In this document: positions 51,917-61,165 of the stretch, piece by piece
How positions within the stretch are numbered: position 1 is the first letter of the stretch
How the letters are laid out: the number at the start of each line of letters is the position of its first letter
Assembly: GCF_001644225.1 (NCBI RefSeq)
Contig: NZ_LSTV01000003.1
Location: forward strand, 124,001-188,000
DNA from: Microbacterium oleivorans
GTDB lineage: Bacteria > Actinomycetota > Actinomycetes > Actinomycetales > Microbacteriaceae
Direction: 5' to 3'
DNA length: 64,000 bases
The notes under the pieces: generated by a model
Databases searched by the model: none
Told to the model about the DNA's origin: nothing
What the model saw: only the letters and a program-made list of their open reading frames with translations
Translations under genes and position numbers: made by a program

Positions 51917-53728
51917 ATGCCCCCTCACGATGACGCCGCTCCCGGTCAGGATCTGCGCAGCTACGCGCCGATCGGTGACGGCCGCACGGTCGCGCTGATC
52001 GGGCTGCGCGGTCAGATCGATTGGATGCCGCTGCCCGGCATCGACGACCTGCCGATCTTCGGGCGACTGCTCGACGACGACGCCGGCGGGTGCATCGAGC
52101 TCGAACCGGTGGAGGAGTACGACGTCCGCCGCCGCTACCTGCCGCGGACCAACGTCCTCGTGACGACCTTCCGTACCGCGTCGGGCACGGCGACCGTGAC
52201 CGACGCGCTCGTGACGGGTGTCGCAGGGCGGCTGCCGTGGGCGGAGCTCGCCCGCCGCGTCGACGGGGTGGAGGGCGAGGTGGCGTTCCGCTGGCGCGTC
52301 CAGCCCGGCACGTCGCTGAAGACCGCCGCACCCTGGCACGACCGGGCGAACGGCCGCAGCATCCTGCGCTCGGGACTCACGACGATCGGCGTGACGGGGC
52401 GCGACCACGGGCCGGAACCCGCGGCATCCGCCGACGGCATCGCGACGGGACTCGCGGGCGGCTTCACGGCCACGAAGGGCAGCCGGCACCTGCTCATCGT
52501 CGTCGGCACGCACGACGAGCCGATCCACTTCCCGGAACCCGACAACGTCGACCGCGGGATCGACCGCACCATCGAGGCCTGGCGCGCCTGGTCGCGGGAG
52601 TTCTCGTACGACGGTCCGTGGGCGACCGACGTGCAGCGGAGCGCGCTCATGCTCAAGCTCCTCATCCACAGCCCGACCGGTGCGATCGCGGCGGCCGCGA
52701 CGACCTCGCTCCCCGAGAACCTCGCCGGAGGCAAGAACTGGGATTACCGCCTCGCCTGGGTGCGCGACCTCGCGTACACGCTCGACGCCCTCGTCGGGTT
52801 CGGGCTGCGCGAAGAGACGCACGCCGCCATCTCGTGGCTGCTGCGGACGATCCGCCGGCACGGGCCGGAGCTGCACGTCATGTACACCCTCGACGGCGAG
52901 CTCGACGGCCACGTCACCGAGTACGACGTGCCCGGGTGGCGCGGGATCGGCCCCGTCGTGACCGGCAACCCCGCCCGCGAGCAGGTGCAGCTGGGCGTCT
53001 ACGGCGACCTGTTCGCGATCTGCCGGGCCTACGTCGAGGCGGGGAACGCCCTCGACGTCGAGACCGGACGCATGCTGTCGATGTACGCCGACAAGGTGTG
53101 CGATTCGTGGCGGAACCCCGACTCGGGCATGTGGGAGCTGCCCGAGGAGCGGCACTACGTCTCGTCGAAGATGGGATGCTGGCAGGCGCTCAACGACGCA
53201 GTGCGGCTCGCCGAGCTCGAGCAGATCCCGGGCAGCAGCGAGCGGTGGGCGGCCGAGGCGGAGCTCGTGCGCGACTGGGTCGACGAGCACGGCTGGTCGG
53301 AGTCCCGCGGCGCGTACGTCATGGCCCAGGGCAGCCGCGACCTCGACGCCTCCGTCCTGCTGCATTCGCTGAGCGGCTTCGACCGCGGTGAGCGGATGTC
53401 GCGCACGATCGATGCGCTCTCGGGAGAACTCGGCGAGGGGTCGCACCTCTTCCGCTACACGGGCATGCGCGAGGAGGAGGCGACCTTCGTCGCCTGCGGC
53501 TTCTGGCGCGCCGCCGCGCTCGTGTGCGTCGGCCGCCACGACGAGGGCATCGCCGCGATGAACGAGCTCGTCGCCTCGGGCAATGACGTCGGCATGTTCG
53601 CCGAGATGATCGACCCCGACGACGGCGCGTTCCTCGGCAACCTGCCGCAGGCGCTCAGCCACCTGGCGCTCATCCGTGCAGCCCTGACGATCCGCGAGCT
53701 GGTCGGCGACGACGCCGACGGCCGCTGA
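51917..53728 (+). CDS. Glycoside hydrolase family 15 protein
   Basis: 603 residues. The N-terminal beta domain (YAPIGDGRTVALIGLRGQIDW) and the barrel motif NWDYRLAWVRDLAYTLDALV (about 275-294) are typical; the GMWELPEERHY segment near 405 holds a likely catalytic Glu. Such actinobacterial enzymes act as glucoamylase or trehalase. The GH65 phosphorylase elsewhere in the window makes trehalose a plausible shared substrate. It is cytoplasmic; no signal peptide is seen. Confidence 0.92.
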   Translation: MPPHDDAAPGQDLRSYAPIGDGRTVALIGLRGQIDWMPLPGIDDLPIFGRLLDDDAGGCIELEPVEEYDVRRRYLPRTNVLVTTFRTASGTATVTDALVTGVAGRLPWAELARRVDGVEGEVAFRWRVQPGTSLKTAAPWHDRANGRSILRSGLTTIGVTGRDHGPEPAASADGIATGLAGGFTATKGSRHLLIVVGTHDEPIHFPEPDNVDRGIDRTIEAWRAWSREFSYDGPWATDVQRSALMLKLLIHSPTGAIAAAATTSLPENLAGGKNWDYRLAWVRDLAYTLDALVGFGLREETHAAISWLLRTIRRHGPELHVMYTLDGELDGHVTEYDVPGWRGIGPVVTGNPAREQVQLGVYGDLFAICRAYVEAGNALDVETGRMLSMYADKVCDSWRNPDSGMWELPEERHYVSSKMGCWQALNDAVRLAELEQIPGSSERWAAEAELVRDWVDEHGWSESRGAYVMAQGSRDLDASVLLHSLSGFDRGERMSRTIDALSGELGEGSHLFRYTGMREEEATFVACGFWRAAALVCVGRHDEGIAAMNELVASGNDVGMFAEMIDPDDGAFLGNLPQALSHLALIRAALTIRELVGDDADGR

Positions 53729-53754
53729 CGACCACCACGACCACCATGAAGAAG

Positions 53755-53769
53755 AAGGAGAGCACGATG
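53755..53769 (+). promoter_or_regulatory. Ribosome-binding site deciding the SDR start
   Basis: AAGGAGAG at 53755-53762 lies five to six bases before the ATG at 53767. It favours this ATG over the in-frame ATG at 53746, which would put the same purine run inside a Lys/Glu-rich N-terminus. Confidence 0.7.
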
Positions 53770-54663
53770 GCACGCGACCAGTACACGTTCACGAACCCGG
53801 TGGAGCTCTACGCGCACATCGAACCGCGCAAGAGTCACCAGGAGGAGCCCGGCCTCGACGCCGACCTCGCTCCCCAGGCCGACCTCGGCGAGGACACCTA
53901 TCGCGGGACGGGCCGGTTGACGGGGCGGAAGGCCCTCATCACCGGTGGTGACTCCGGCATCGGCGCCGCGACGGCGATCGCCTTCGCCCGTGAAGGGGCC
54001 GATGTCGCCCTGTCCTACCTGCCGGAAGAGGAGGAGGATGCGCAGCGGATCGCCGGCATCCTGCGTGAGGCCGGAGCCAACGTCCTCACCCTGCCGGGCG
54101 ACCTGAAGGACAAGGACTACTGCGTCGGCCTCGTCGCGCAGGCGGTCGAGGGCCTCGGCGGCCTCGACATCCTGGTCAACAACGGCGGCAAGCAGATCTA
54201 CAGCGAGGACATCACCGAGCTTCCCGACGAGCAGTTCGACCACACGTTCACGACCAACGTCGACGCGATGTTCTGGATCACCAAGGCGGCGGTTCCCCAC
54301 CTCCCCGCGGGATCGACCATCATCAACACGACCTCGATCCAGGCGTACTCGCCGTCCGAGACCCTCGTGGACTACGCCTCGACCAAGGCGACGATCAACG
54401 CCTTCACCAAGGCGCTCGCCCAGCAGCTGGCCCCCAAGGGCATCCGCGTCAACGCGGTCGCTCCGGGACCGGTCTGGACGCCGCTGCAGGTGACCGACGG
54501 GCAGCCGCCCGAGAAGCTCGAGCAGTTCGGCGAGGACACCCCGCTCGGTCGCATGGGGCAGCCCGCCGAGCTCGCCCCGGCGTACGTGTTCCTCGCCTCG
54601 CCGGAGTCGAGCTATGTCCTCGGCGAGACGCTCAACGTCAACGGCGGGATGCCAACCCCCTGA
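53767..54663 (+). CDS. Short-chain dehydrogenase, YghA-like
   Basis: 298 residues. Cofactor motif TGGDSGIGAA near 58-67, with the catalytic Ser in NTTSIQAY and Tyr/Lys in YASTK. The conserved NNAG is NNGG here (LVNNGGKQ). The 50-residue N-terminal extension matches YghA-type SDRs. These reduce aldehydes or sugars; the substrate is unknown. A strong terminator follows. Confidence 0.9.
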   Translation: MARDQYTFTNPVELYAHIEPRKSHQEEPGLDADLAPQADLGEDTYRGTGRLTGRKALITGGDSGIGAATAIAFAREGADVALSYLPEEEEDAQRIAGILREAGANVLTLPGDLKDKDYCVGLVAQAVEGLGGLDILVNNGGKQIYSEDITELPDEQFDHTFTTNVDAMFWITKAAVPHLPAGSTIINTTSIQAYSPSETLVDYASTKATINAFTKALAQQLAPKGIRVNAVAPGPVWTPLQVTDGQPPEKLEQFGEDTPLGRMGQPAELAPAYVFLASPESSYVLGETLNVNGGMPTP

Positions 54664-54669
54664 CAATCG

Positions 54670-54714
54670 CATGACGAAGGCCCCGTCGCATCGCGCGGCG
54701 GGGCCTTTGTCATG
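54670..54714. terminator. Bidirectional terminator between SDR and tctA
   Basis: A 16-bp stem with one mismatch (54670-54685 with 54699-54714) and a 13-nt loop; CCTTT and AAAGG flanks give a T-rich side in both directions. It lies 6 bp before the convergent tctA stop. Confidence 0.8.
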
Positions 54715-54719
54715 CCGCG

Positions 54720-56249
54720 TCAGGCGTCGACGAGCTCCTTCTCCGCCGTCGCGGCCCGCTTCCGGGCGACGACCTTGCTGCGGATCGAGAACACCAGCAC
54801 GGCAGCCAGCAGCGCGTACAGCGTGATCGAGATGGGGCCGTGGACGAGGACGGTGAAGTCGCCGTTGGCGCTCATCGCGGCATCCCGCAGGCTCGTCTCG
54901 GCGAGAGGTCCCAGGACCATGCCGATGATGAGCGGCGCGAGCGGGAAGTCGAGCGCCCGCAGGAGGAAGCCAAGGATGCCGATGCCGAGCAGCATCACGA
55001 GGTCGAACGTCGAGCCCGACGTGGCGTAGATCCCGAGTCCGCAGAAGACTGTGATGCCCGCGTACAGGTACGGACGGGGGATCAGCAGGAGCTTCGCCCA
55101 GAGCATCGCGAACGGCAGGTTCAGGATGAGCAGCACGACCATGGCGATGAAGAAGCTCGCCAGCAGGGCCCAGACGAGGTCGGGCGCACGGTCGAACAGG
55201 AGGGGCCCCGGCTGCAGACCGTACTGGCGGAAGGCGGCGAGCATGATCGCGGCGGTCGCCGAGATCGGCAGGCCGAGCGCCAGGAGGGCGCCCATCGCCA
55301 TCCCGGTGGTCGAGTTTCCGGCGGCCTCGGGGGCGGCGAGTCCGCGGATCGCACCCTTGCCGAACATCGGGTTCTTCCGCCGCTTGTCCAGGCGCTTCTC
55401 GAGGCCGTAGGCGAGGAAGGTCGGGATCTCGGATCCGCCCGCGGGCACGACGCCGAACGGCAGGCCGATCGCGGTGCCGCGCAGCCACGCCGGCGCCGCC
55501 TCCTTCAGCTCGCGACGGCTGAGCCACGGGCGGCCCGTGGGCTTGATGAGCGCCTTGTCGGTCATGTGCCGCTCGAGGCATGCGACGTAGATCACCTCGC
55601 CGAGGGCGAGGATCGCGACGGTGACGGTCACGAGCGAGATGCCGTCGAACAGGTTGGGGGAGTCCATCGTGAACCGCGGCGCACCCGAGACGCCGTCCAC
55701 GCCGATGACGGCGATGCCGAGGCCGATGAACAGCGACGTCAGACCCTTGATCGCGCTGTCGGCGACGACGGACGAGGTCGCGGCGAACGCGAACACGGCG
55801 AGGGCGAAGAACTCGGCCGGACCGAACCGGCTCGAGAAATCGGCGAGGGCGGGGGCGACGAAGACGACGACGATCGAGGCGACCATGCCGCCGATGAAGG
55901 CGCCGATCGCCGCGGTGGCGAGGGCCTGCGCGGCGCGGCCGTTCAGCGCCATCTTGTGGCCCTCGAAGGTGGAGGCGATGGCGGATGCTTGGCCCGGCGT
56001 GTTCATCAGGATGCCCATCGTCGAATCGCCGAAGAGGCCGCCGAAGTAGACGCCCGCGAACATGATGAACGCCGCCGTCGGGTCGAGGGAGAAGGTGATC
56101 GGCAGCAGCAGGGCGACCGCCATCGACGAGCCGAGCCCGGGGAGGACGCCGACCGCGGTGCCCAGGAGGCATCCGATGAGCACCCAGAGCAGGTTCGCGG
56201 GGGTGAGGGCGCCGGCGAAGCCTTCGCCGAGGAGTGTCAGGACGTCCAT
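54720..56249 (-). CDS. Tripartite tricarboxylate transporter permease TctA
   Basis: 509 residues with about 12 helices. GVLPGLGSSMAVALLLPITF (near 33-52) is a TctA signature loop and AFIMFAGVYFGGLFGDSTMGILMNTPG follows. It is the large membrane subunit that imports citrate, tartrate or other carboxylates using a sodium or proton gradient and a periplasmic receptor. It is the third gene of the tctCBA operon and follows tctB with no gap of note. Confidence 0.95.
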   Translation of the reverse strand: MDVLTLLGEGFAGALTPANLLWVLIGCLLGTAVGVLPGLGSSMAVALLLPITFSLDPTAAFIMFAGVYFGGLFGDSTMGILMNTPGQASAIASTFEGHKMALNGRAAQALATAAIGAFIGGMVASIVVVFVAPALADFSSRFGPAEFFALAVFAFAATSSVVADSAIKGLTSLFIGLGIAVIGVDGVSGAPRFTMDSPNLFDGISLVTVTVAILALGEVIYVACLERHMTDKALIKPTGRPWLSRRELKEAAPAWLRGTAIGLPFGVVPAGGSEIPTFLAYGLEKRLDKRRKNPMFGKGAIRGLAAPEAAGNSTTGMAMGALLALGLPISATAAIMLAAFRQYGLQPGPLLFDRAPDLVWALLASFFIAMVVLLILNLPFAMLWAKLLLIPRPYLYAGITVFCGLGIYATSGSTFDLVMLLGIGILGFLLRALDFPLAPLIIGMVLGPLAETSLRDAAMSANGDFTVLVHGPISITLYALLAAVLVFSIRSKVVARKRAATAEKELVDA

Positions 56250-56250
56250 G

Positions 56251-56835
56251 TCAGAAACCTCCGAGGATGCCGGACGGGAGGGGCATCCCGAGGGCCATGT
56301 CGAAACCGATGTAGGCGAGGGAGCTCAGCGTGAGCCCGACGATCAGGCTCTGCACCGGCCGGGTCGCCCCGAACGCCCGCGCGATGCACCAGAAGAGCAG
56401 GCCGGCTGCGAGGATCCAGCCGAGGATCTCGAGGAGGAAGGCGAAGGCCAGGAACGACAGCACGACCCATGCGAACGAGCGGAGGTCGACCCGCACGGGG
56501 CGCGGCGGCTCCTCACCGGCGCGCTCGGCCTCGAGTTCGGCGGTCAGCGCGTCGGGGGTGGCGCGGATCTCGCGGATCGCGCCGACGGCGAGGACCGCGG
56601 CGAAGGCGTAGAGCCCCGCCGCGATGATGCCGGGGAAGAACTGCGGCCCCGGGAAGGCCGCGCCTTCGGGGACGCGCATCGTGACGATGCCGACGACGAG
56701 GTACGTCGCGAACCCCACGAGGATGAGGGGCATCGTGAGGCCCTTGAGCAGGGCGGCGAGTCCGGGGCCCGAGACCAGGCGGAGGCGCTCGCCGACGACG
56801 GCGGACGCCGATGTGGGGTTGGCGGGGAAGCTCAC
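56251..56835 (-). CDS. Tripartite tricarboxylate transporter small subunit TctB
   Basis: 194 residues with four helices. TctB topology (two helices, soluble loop EIRATPDALTAELEAERAGEEPPRPV, two helices) is clear. It binds TctA in the membrane. The GTG start overlaps the tctC stop (GTGA); a longer open frame upstream lies inside tctC and is not used. Confidence 0.85.
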   Translation of the reverse strand: MSFPANPTSASAVVGERLRLVSGPGLAALLKGLTMPLILVGFATYLVVGIVTMRVPEGAAFPGPQFFPGIIAAGLYAFAAVLAVGAIREIRATPDALTAELEAERAGEEPPRPVRVDLRSFAWVVLSFLAFAFLLEILGWILAAGLLFWCIARAFGATRPVQSLIVGLTLSSLAYIGFDMALGMPLPSGILGGF

Positions 56836-57863
56836 AGACCCATCTCCTCGTACAGTTCGCGGATGCGGACCTCTTCGTCCCGAAGGAACGCGTCGAGGTC
56901 GTCGCCGGTGATGATGCGTTCGGTCCAGTGGTAACGCTCCATGGCGTCGGCCCATTCGGGGGTCGCGACGCTGTCGAGCACGAGCTCGGTGAGCGCGTCG
57001 CGCTCGTCGTCGTCGAGCCCCGTCGGGGCCGAGAGCGACCGCCAGTTGGTGAGGGTCACGTCGTGGCCCTGCTCGACGGCCGTCGGGATGTCGATGCCCT
57101 CAATCGGCTCATTCGCCACGAGTGCGAGCGCGCGCAGGCGGCCGGCCTCGATCTGGTCGATGTTGTCGGGATAGCCGCCCGCCGCCGCCTTCGCGGTGCC
57201 GTTGAGGAGGGCCTGGATGGCCTCGCCGCCGCCGTCGGACGAGATGTAGGTCGTGTCGACCGGATCGATCCCCGCCGACAGCGCCAGGTCGGTCACGACC
57301 AGCTGGTCGAACGAGCCGCCGCCGGTCCAGGGGAGCGCCTTCGGGTCGTCCTTCCACGCCTGGACGAGGTCGTCGAGGGTCTCGTAGGGCGAGTCGGCCG
57401 GGACCACGATGACGTCGTACTCCTCGACCACGACGGCCAGCGGGGTGACGTCGTCGAGGGTCGCGGCCGAGTCGAACTGGATCGTGGCGGCCAGCAGTCC
57501 CGTGCCGCCCACGAGCATGTTGTTGGGCTGACCCTCGAGCACCGACACGTTGCCGAGGGCGATCGTGCCGCCCGCGCCGGGCATGTTCACGACCTGCACG
57601 TTGTTCACGAGGCCGTTCGCCTTCTGCGCCTGCTGCAGCTCGCGAGCGACGCCGTCCCAGCCGCCGCCCGCGGCAGCGGGGGCGACGATCGTCATGGACG
57701 CGCCGACCTCGTTGCCGGTCGATGCGGAGACGACCGATCCGGTGGCCGCCGTGCCGATGGCGGCGGCGGCGATCACGCCGCCGATGATCTTGCCCACCAC
57801 GCTCCGGGTGCGCCGCGGCGGCGCAGGGTTGTCTGTGAGCGCAGGGGTGTCTGTCTGGGTCAT
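56832..57863 (-). CDS. Tripartite tricarboxylate transporter substrate-binding protein TctC
   Basis: 343 residues. One N-terminal helix (about 26-47) and no cysteine lipobox, so membrane anchoring or signal cleavage is open. MTIVAPAAAGGGWDGVAREL and VVNMPGAGGTIALGNV are TctC signatures. It binds an extracellular carboxylate and delivers it to TctA. Start ATG has GGAGGGAG upstream. It is divergent from the two-component genes, which probably control it. Confidence 0.93.
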   Translation of the reverse strand: MTQTDTPALTDNPAPPRRTRSVVGKIIGGVIAAAAIGTAATGSVVSASTGNEVGASMTIVAPAAAGGGWDGVARELQQAQKANGLVNNVQVVNMPGAGGTIALGNVSVLEGQPNNMLVGGTGLLAATIQFDSAATLDDVTPLAVVVEEYDVIVVPADSPYETLDDLVQAWKDDPKALPWTGGGSFDQLVVTDLALSAGIDPVDTTYISSDGGGEAIQALLNGTAKAAAGGYPDNIDQIEAGRLRALALVANEPIEGIDIPTAVEQGHDVTLTNWRSLSAPTGLDDDERDALTELVLDSVATPEWADAMERYHWTERIITGDDLDAFLRDEEVRIRELYEEMGL

Positions 57864-58001
57864 CGTTGCTCCCTCCGCGCGGACATCGTCGTCTCCGCGC
57901 GATCGAAATAGGATGACAGCGCGCGGCGACGGGCCGGCATCCGCCGTCGGTTGTTCTCTTAAACGCTCACGCGTCGCGCGACGGACGAGGAGTGGTGCAC
58001 G
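57864..58001. promoter_or_regulatory. Divergent regulatory region tctC / sensor kinase
   Basis: 138 bp holding both promoters. A TAGGAT box near 57908 and an AT-rich TTGTTCTCTTAAACG near 57950-57964 lie on the plus strand. I could not define a response-regulator site. Confidence 0.35.
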
Positions 58002-59267
58002 ATGGCGTCTCCGCTGCGGCCCCGCGCGGTGCGGTTGCTGCTGCTCGTGCTGCCCTCGGTCGTGACCCTCGCGGCGCTGTCGGCGACCGTCGCGGTCGCG
58101 ATGGACGTGCAGGAGCGGACGATCCGAGAGGCGACGGCCGAGCGCGTCATGGGGGTCGCGGAGAGCATCGCCGACCTCGGGGAGGTCCGGGCGACGCTGT
58201 CGGCCGTGACGGATGCCGGGACGCCGGCCGACCTCGCCGACGCCACCGACCTCGCCTCGGCGACGGCGGCGCTGCAGCCGCTCGCCGAGCTCGTCGCGGC
58301 AACCGCGGGGGTGTACTACGTCGTCATCACCGACGACGAGGGCGTCCGCATCACGCACCCGTCCGCGTCGGAGCGCGGCGTGCAGGTCGAGACGACGAAC
58401 GCCGCCGTGCTGGCGGGCGAGACGTTCCTCGGCACCGAGCGCGGCGCCTCGGGCCCGTCGCTGCGGGCGAAGGTGCCGGTGCGCGCCGACGACGGCGGGA
58501 TCGTCGGGATGGTCGCGGTGGGCGTGCTCGAGTCGAGCATCGCGGACGACCGCGACCACGCGCTCGCCGGCCTCCTGCCGTGGGGGATCGGGGCGCTCAT
58601 CGTCGCGACGCTCGCGGGTTCGGCGCTGACGGCGGCGGTCGAGCGCCGGTTCCGACGAGCGGATGCCGTCGCCGCCGAGAACGCGCAGATGACACGCACG
58701 ACAGCCGCCCTCCGCGAGCAGTCGCACGAGTTCCGCACGCGGCTGCACGTCATCCACGGGCTGGTGTCGCGCGGTGACGAGGCGGCGGCGCTCGGCTACA
58801 TCGAGGACGTCGTCCCGATGCGCGCGCACGAGGACGGCGCGACCGACGCGGAGCCGATCGCCGAGGCGACGATGCACGCCGTGCGCGCCGAACTGCTCGA
58901 CCTCGGCGCCCAGGCCGAGTTCGACCTAACGCTGGCGGAGGACCTCGACGAGGGTGCCGTCTCGGTCGTGGCGAACCTCTGCCGCAACGCGGGCGAAGCC
59001 GGTGCCACCCGGGTGCGGTGCGTGCTGCGCGACGACGGCGGGCGCCTGCGGGGCGCCGTCGAGGACGACGGTCCCGGGGTCGATCCGCGCGTCGCGGGCC
59101 GGATCTTCGGGCAGGGCTTCTCGACGAAGCTCGACACCACCGGCTTCGGCCGCGGGTACGGGCTCGACCTCGTCCGGCGCACGGTGACCTCGCGCGGCGG
59201 CACGATCGAGGTCGGCCCGTCGGCGCTCGGTGGCGCGCGGTTCGCGTTCGAGATGGAGCGGGTGTGA
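58002..59267 (+). CDS. Sensor histidine kinase, CitA/DcuS type
   Basis: 421 residues. Two membrane helices (about 14-34 and 187-206) flank an extracellular sensor domain with YYVVITDDEGVRITHPS, a PAS-like Cache region of the CitA/DcuS group. The His242 phospho-acceptor is in EQSHEFRTRLHVIHGL, and the HATPase has NLCRNAGEAG, DDGPGVDP and GRGYGLDLV. It senses an external carboxylate. GAGGAG precedes the ATG. The regulator gene overlaps its stop. Confidence 0.93.
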   Translation: MASPLRPRAVRLLLLVLPSVVTLAALSATVAVAMDVQERTIREATAERVMGVAESIADLGEVRATLSAVTDAGTPADLADATDLASATAALQPLAELVAATAGVYYVVITDDEGVRITHPSASERGVQVETTNAAVLAGETFLGTERGASGPSLRAKVPVRADDGGIVGMVAVGVLESSIADDRDHALAGLLPWGIGALIVATLAGSALTAAVERRFRRADAVAAENAQMTRTTAALREQSHEFRTRLHVIHGLVSRGDEAAALGYIEDVVPMRAHEDGATDAEPIAEATMHAVRAELLDLGAQAEFDLTLAEDLDEGAVSVVANLCRNAGEAGATRVRCVLRDDGGRLRGAVEDDGPGVDPRVAGRIFGQGFSTKLDTTGFGRGYGLDLVRRTVTSRGGTIEVGPSALGGARFAFEMERV

Positions 59268-59977
59268 CCGCGCCGGCGATCCGGGTGCTGGTCGTCGACG
59301 ACGACCAGGGTGCGCGTGCGCTGCACTGCCGGTTCGTCGACGCCGTGCCCGGGTTCACGGTCGCCGGCGCCGCGGGCACGGGACGCGACGCCCTCGCGCA
59401 GAGCGCGGCGGGCGTCGACCTCGTGCTGCTCGACATGCGGCTCCCCGACATCAGCGGCGTCGAGGTGCTGCACCGGCTGCGGACCGTCGGCGAGGTCGAG
59501 CCGGACGTCCTCGTGATCAGCTCGTCGCACGACCAGACGACGGTGCGGCAGGCGCTCGCCGCGCGCGTGGTCGGCTACCTCGTGAAGCCGTTCACCGAGG
59601 CCGCCCTCCGCGAGCGGCTGGAGCGGTACCGCGAGGAGCGACAGGCCCGGTCGGATGCCGGGCGTGACCGCCCGCTCGCCCAGGGCGAGATCGACCGGCT
59701 GCTGGCGACCGGCGGCATCCGGACCATCACCGCCCCCTCCAGCGGGTCGCGCCCGCTGCCGAAGGGCCTCGCCGCCCCCACGCTGGCACGGGTGCTCGAG
59801 GCGCTGGACCCCGTCGCGGGCCGCTCGGTCCTCGAGGTCGCGAGCGCGTGCGATCTGTCGCGCGCGACGGCGCACCGGTACCTGACCCACCTCGCCGACT
59901 CCGGCGCGATCGCGGTGTCGCACCGCTACGGCCGGCGCGGCCGCCCCGAGGTGCTCTACCGGATCGCGCCGGTCTGA
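59264..59977 (+). CDS. Response regulator, CitB/DcuR type
   Basis: 237 residues. Receiver domain with acidic DDD near 12-14, phospho-acceptor Asp57 in LLDMRLPD and Lys in YLVKPF; a C-terminal helix-turn-helix (SVLEVASACDLSRATAHRYLTHL) follows. CitB/DpiA-like regulators control carboxylate transport and catabolism. It is translated from a GTG within the kinase stop and should control the divergent tctCBA. Confidence 0.93.
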   Translation: MTAPAIRVLVVDDDQGARALHCRFVDAVPGFTVAGAAGTGRDALAQSAAGVDLVLLDMRLPDISGVEVLHRLRTVGEVEPDVLVISSSHDQTTVRQALAARVVGYLVKPFTEAALRERLERYREERQARSDAGRDRPLAQGEIDRLLATGGIRTITAPSSGSRPLPKGLAAPTLARVLEALDPVAGRSVLEVASACDLSRATAHRYLTHLADSGAIAVSHRYGRRGRPEVLYRIAPV

Positions 59978-60002
59978 CGCGGGCTCAGCCGGTGACGCAC
60001 GC

Positions 60003-60593
60003 TCAGCCGGGGAACGCCGCCTCGTAGATCGCCTCGAGCTCGGGCGAGTCGACGTTGCTGAAGCCGCACGTCGCGATGACGCCGTCGGTGGCGGCGATGA
60101 GGTAGGCGGTGCCGTCCTCGAAGACGATCGGGGCGCCGTCGACCACCGTGTCCTCGCCCTGCGCGACCTCGACCGTGTCGCCGACGTCGCCGGTGAAGCG
60201 CTTGTCGACCGAGAGCGTCACGACGCCGTCCGCGATCGAGGTGACGGTCGCGCGGAACGCGTCCTCGGCCTGCCCGATGATGTCGGGCGTGATCTGCGCG
60301 CACGAGGCGTTAAGGCCGCCGTCGGGGGCGAGTTCGAGGCGGGTCGGCGGCGCCGCGGGTGCCAGCGCCATCGGCAGCAGGAACGCAGCGGCGGCGGCCG
60401 CGACGACGATGCCGCCGCCGGCGAGCAGCCAGCCGCGGCGGGGAGCGCGGGCGCCGACGGGCGCGGGGTCGGTGCGGGTCATGCTGTCCTCCGTCAGTCG
60501 GGTGAGTTCGTCGCCGCGCAGGGGCGCGAGCGACGCGGAGGGGTCGGCGCGGCGGATGAGTCGCCGCAGGTCGTCCTGCTCGTGGTCCGTCAT
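60003..60593 (-). CDS. Anti-sigma-factor-like membrane protein
   Basis: 196 residues. A short cytoplasmic N-terminus (MTDHEQDDLRRLIRRADP) and a single membrane helix (about 55-76) precede an extracytoplasmic domain with two Cys (SCAQ and TCGFS). It is coupled to the upstream ECF sigma gene by an ATGA overlap, and this placement suggests an anti-sigma or sensor role. No zinc HxxxCxxC motif is visible, so it is not a ZAS-type anti-sigma factor. Confidence 0.75.
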   Translation of the reverse strand: MTDHEQDDLRRLIRRADPSASLAPLRGDELTRLTEDSMTRTDPAPVGARAPRRGWLLAGGGIVVAAAAAAFLLPMALAPAAPPTRLELAPDGGLNASCAQITPDIIGQAEDAFRATVTSIADGVVTLSVDKRFTGDVGDTVEVAQGEDTVVDGAPIVFEDGTAYLIAATDGVIATCGFSNVDSPELEAIYEAAFPG

Positions 60594-61126
60594 CGTCCGC
60601 TCCTCTCCTTCACTTCGACATGTCCGGGAGATGCCGTTTCCTTACGCCACGCATCGGCGAACCTCTTCCGGGCCCGGTGCAGCCGGACGGTGGCGGCGTT
60701 GGCGGTGAGGCCGAGGACGACCGCGATCTCGCGCGGCTCGAGCTGCTCCCACGACCAGAGGCGGAGCACCTCGGCATCCGCCGGTCGCAGCGACGCCAGC
60801 ACGCGCCGCACCGCGTCGTCGGTGCCGTCGTCGCTGTTGGCGGTCGTCTCGGGGGGAGGGTCGAGGGTGCGGATGCGGCCGGCCAAGCGTTCGCGCCGCC
60901 GCGCCGCCCGCTCGGTGTTGGCGAGCTGCAGTCGCGCGACCCCGATGGCCCACGCGATGTGCTCGGCGGGGATGTCGTCGAGGCGCCGCCACAGGGCGAG
61001 CAGCGTCTCGGAGACGACGTCGTCGACGTCGGCGGCGTGCGCGCGCCGGGCGAGGTAGCGCCGCACGGGCTCGATGACGTCGCGGGCGATCTCCTCGAAG
61101 CGCCGGCGACGGTCTGCGTGCGACAT
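60590..61126 (-). CDS. ECF RNA polymerase sigma factor
   Basis: 178 residues from the ATG at 61126; an upstream ATG at 61135 sits too close to the AGGAG. Region 2 is about 25-85 (DVDDVVSETLLALWRRLDD), region 4 about 118-168 (LRPADAEVLRLWSWEQL, then LGLTANAATVRLHRARKRF). The first gene of a two-gene operon with the anti-sigma-like membrane protein. Confidence 0.9.
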   Translation of the reverse strand: MSHADRRRRFEEIARDVIEPVRRYLARRAHAADVDDVVSETLLALWRRLDDIPAEHIAWAIGVARLQLANTERAARRRERLAGRIRTLDPPPETTANSDDGTDDAVRRVLASLRPADAEVLRLWSWEQLEPREIAVVLGLTANAATVRLHRARKRFADAWRKETASPGHVEVKERSGR

Positions 61127-61165
61127 GGCCCCCATGCTCCTGCATGTCCGGCAGGGCGGCCGTTC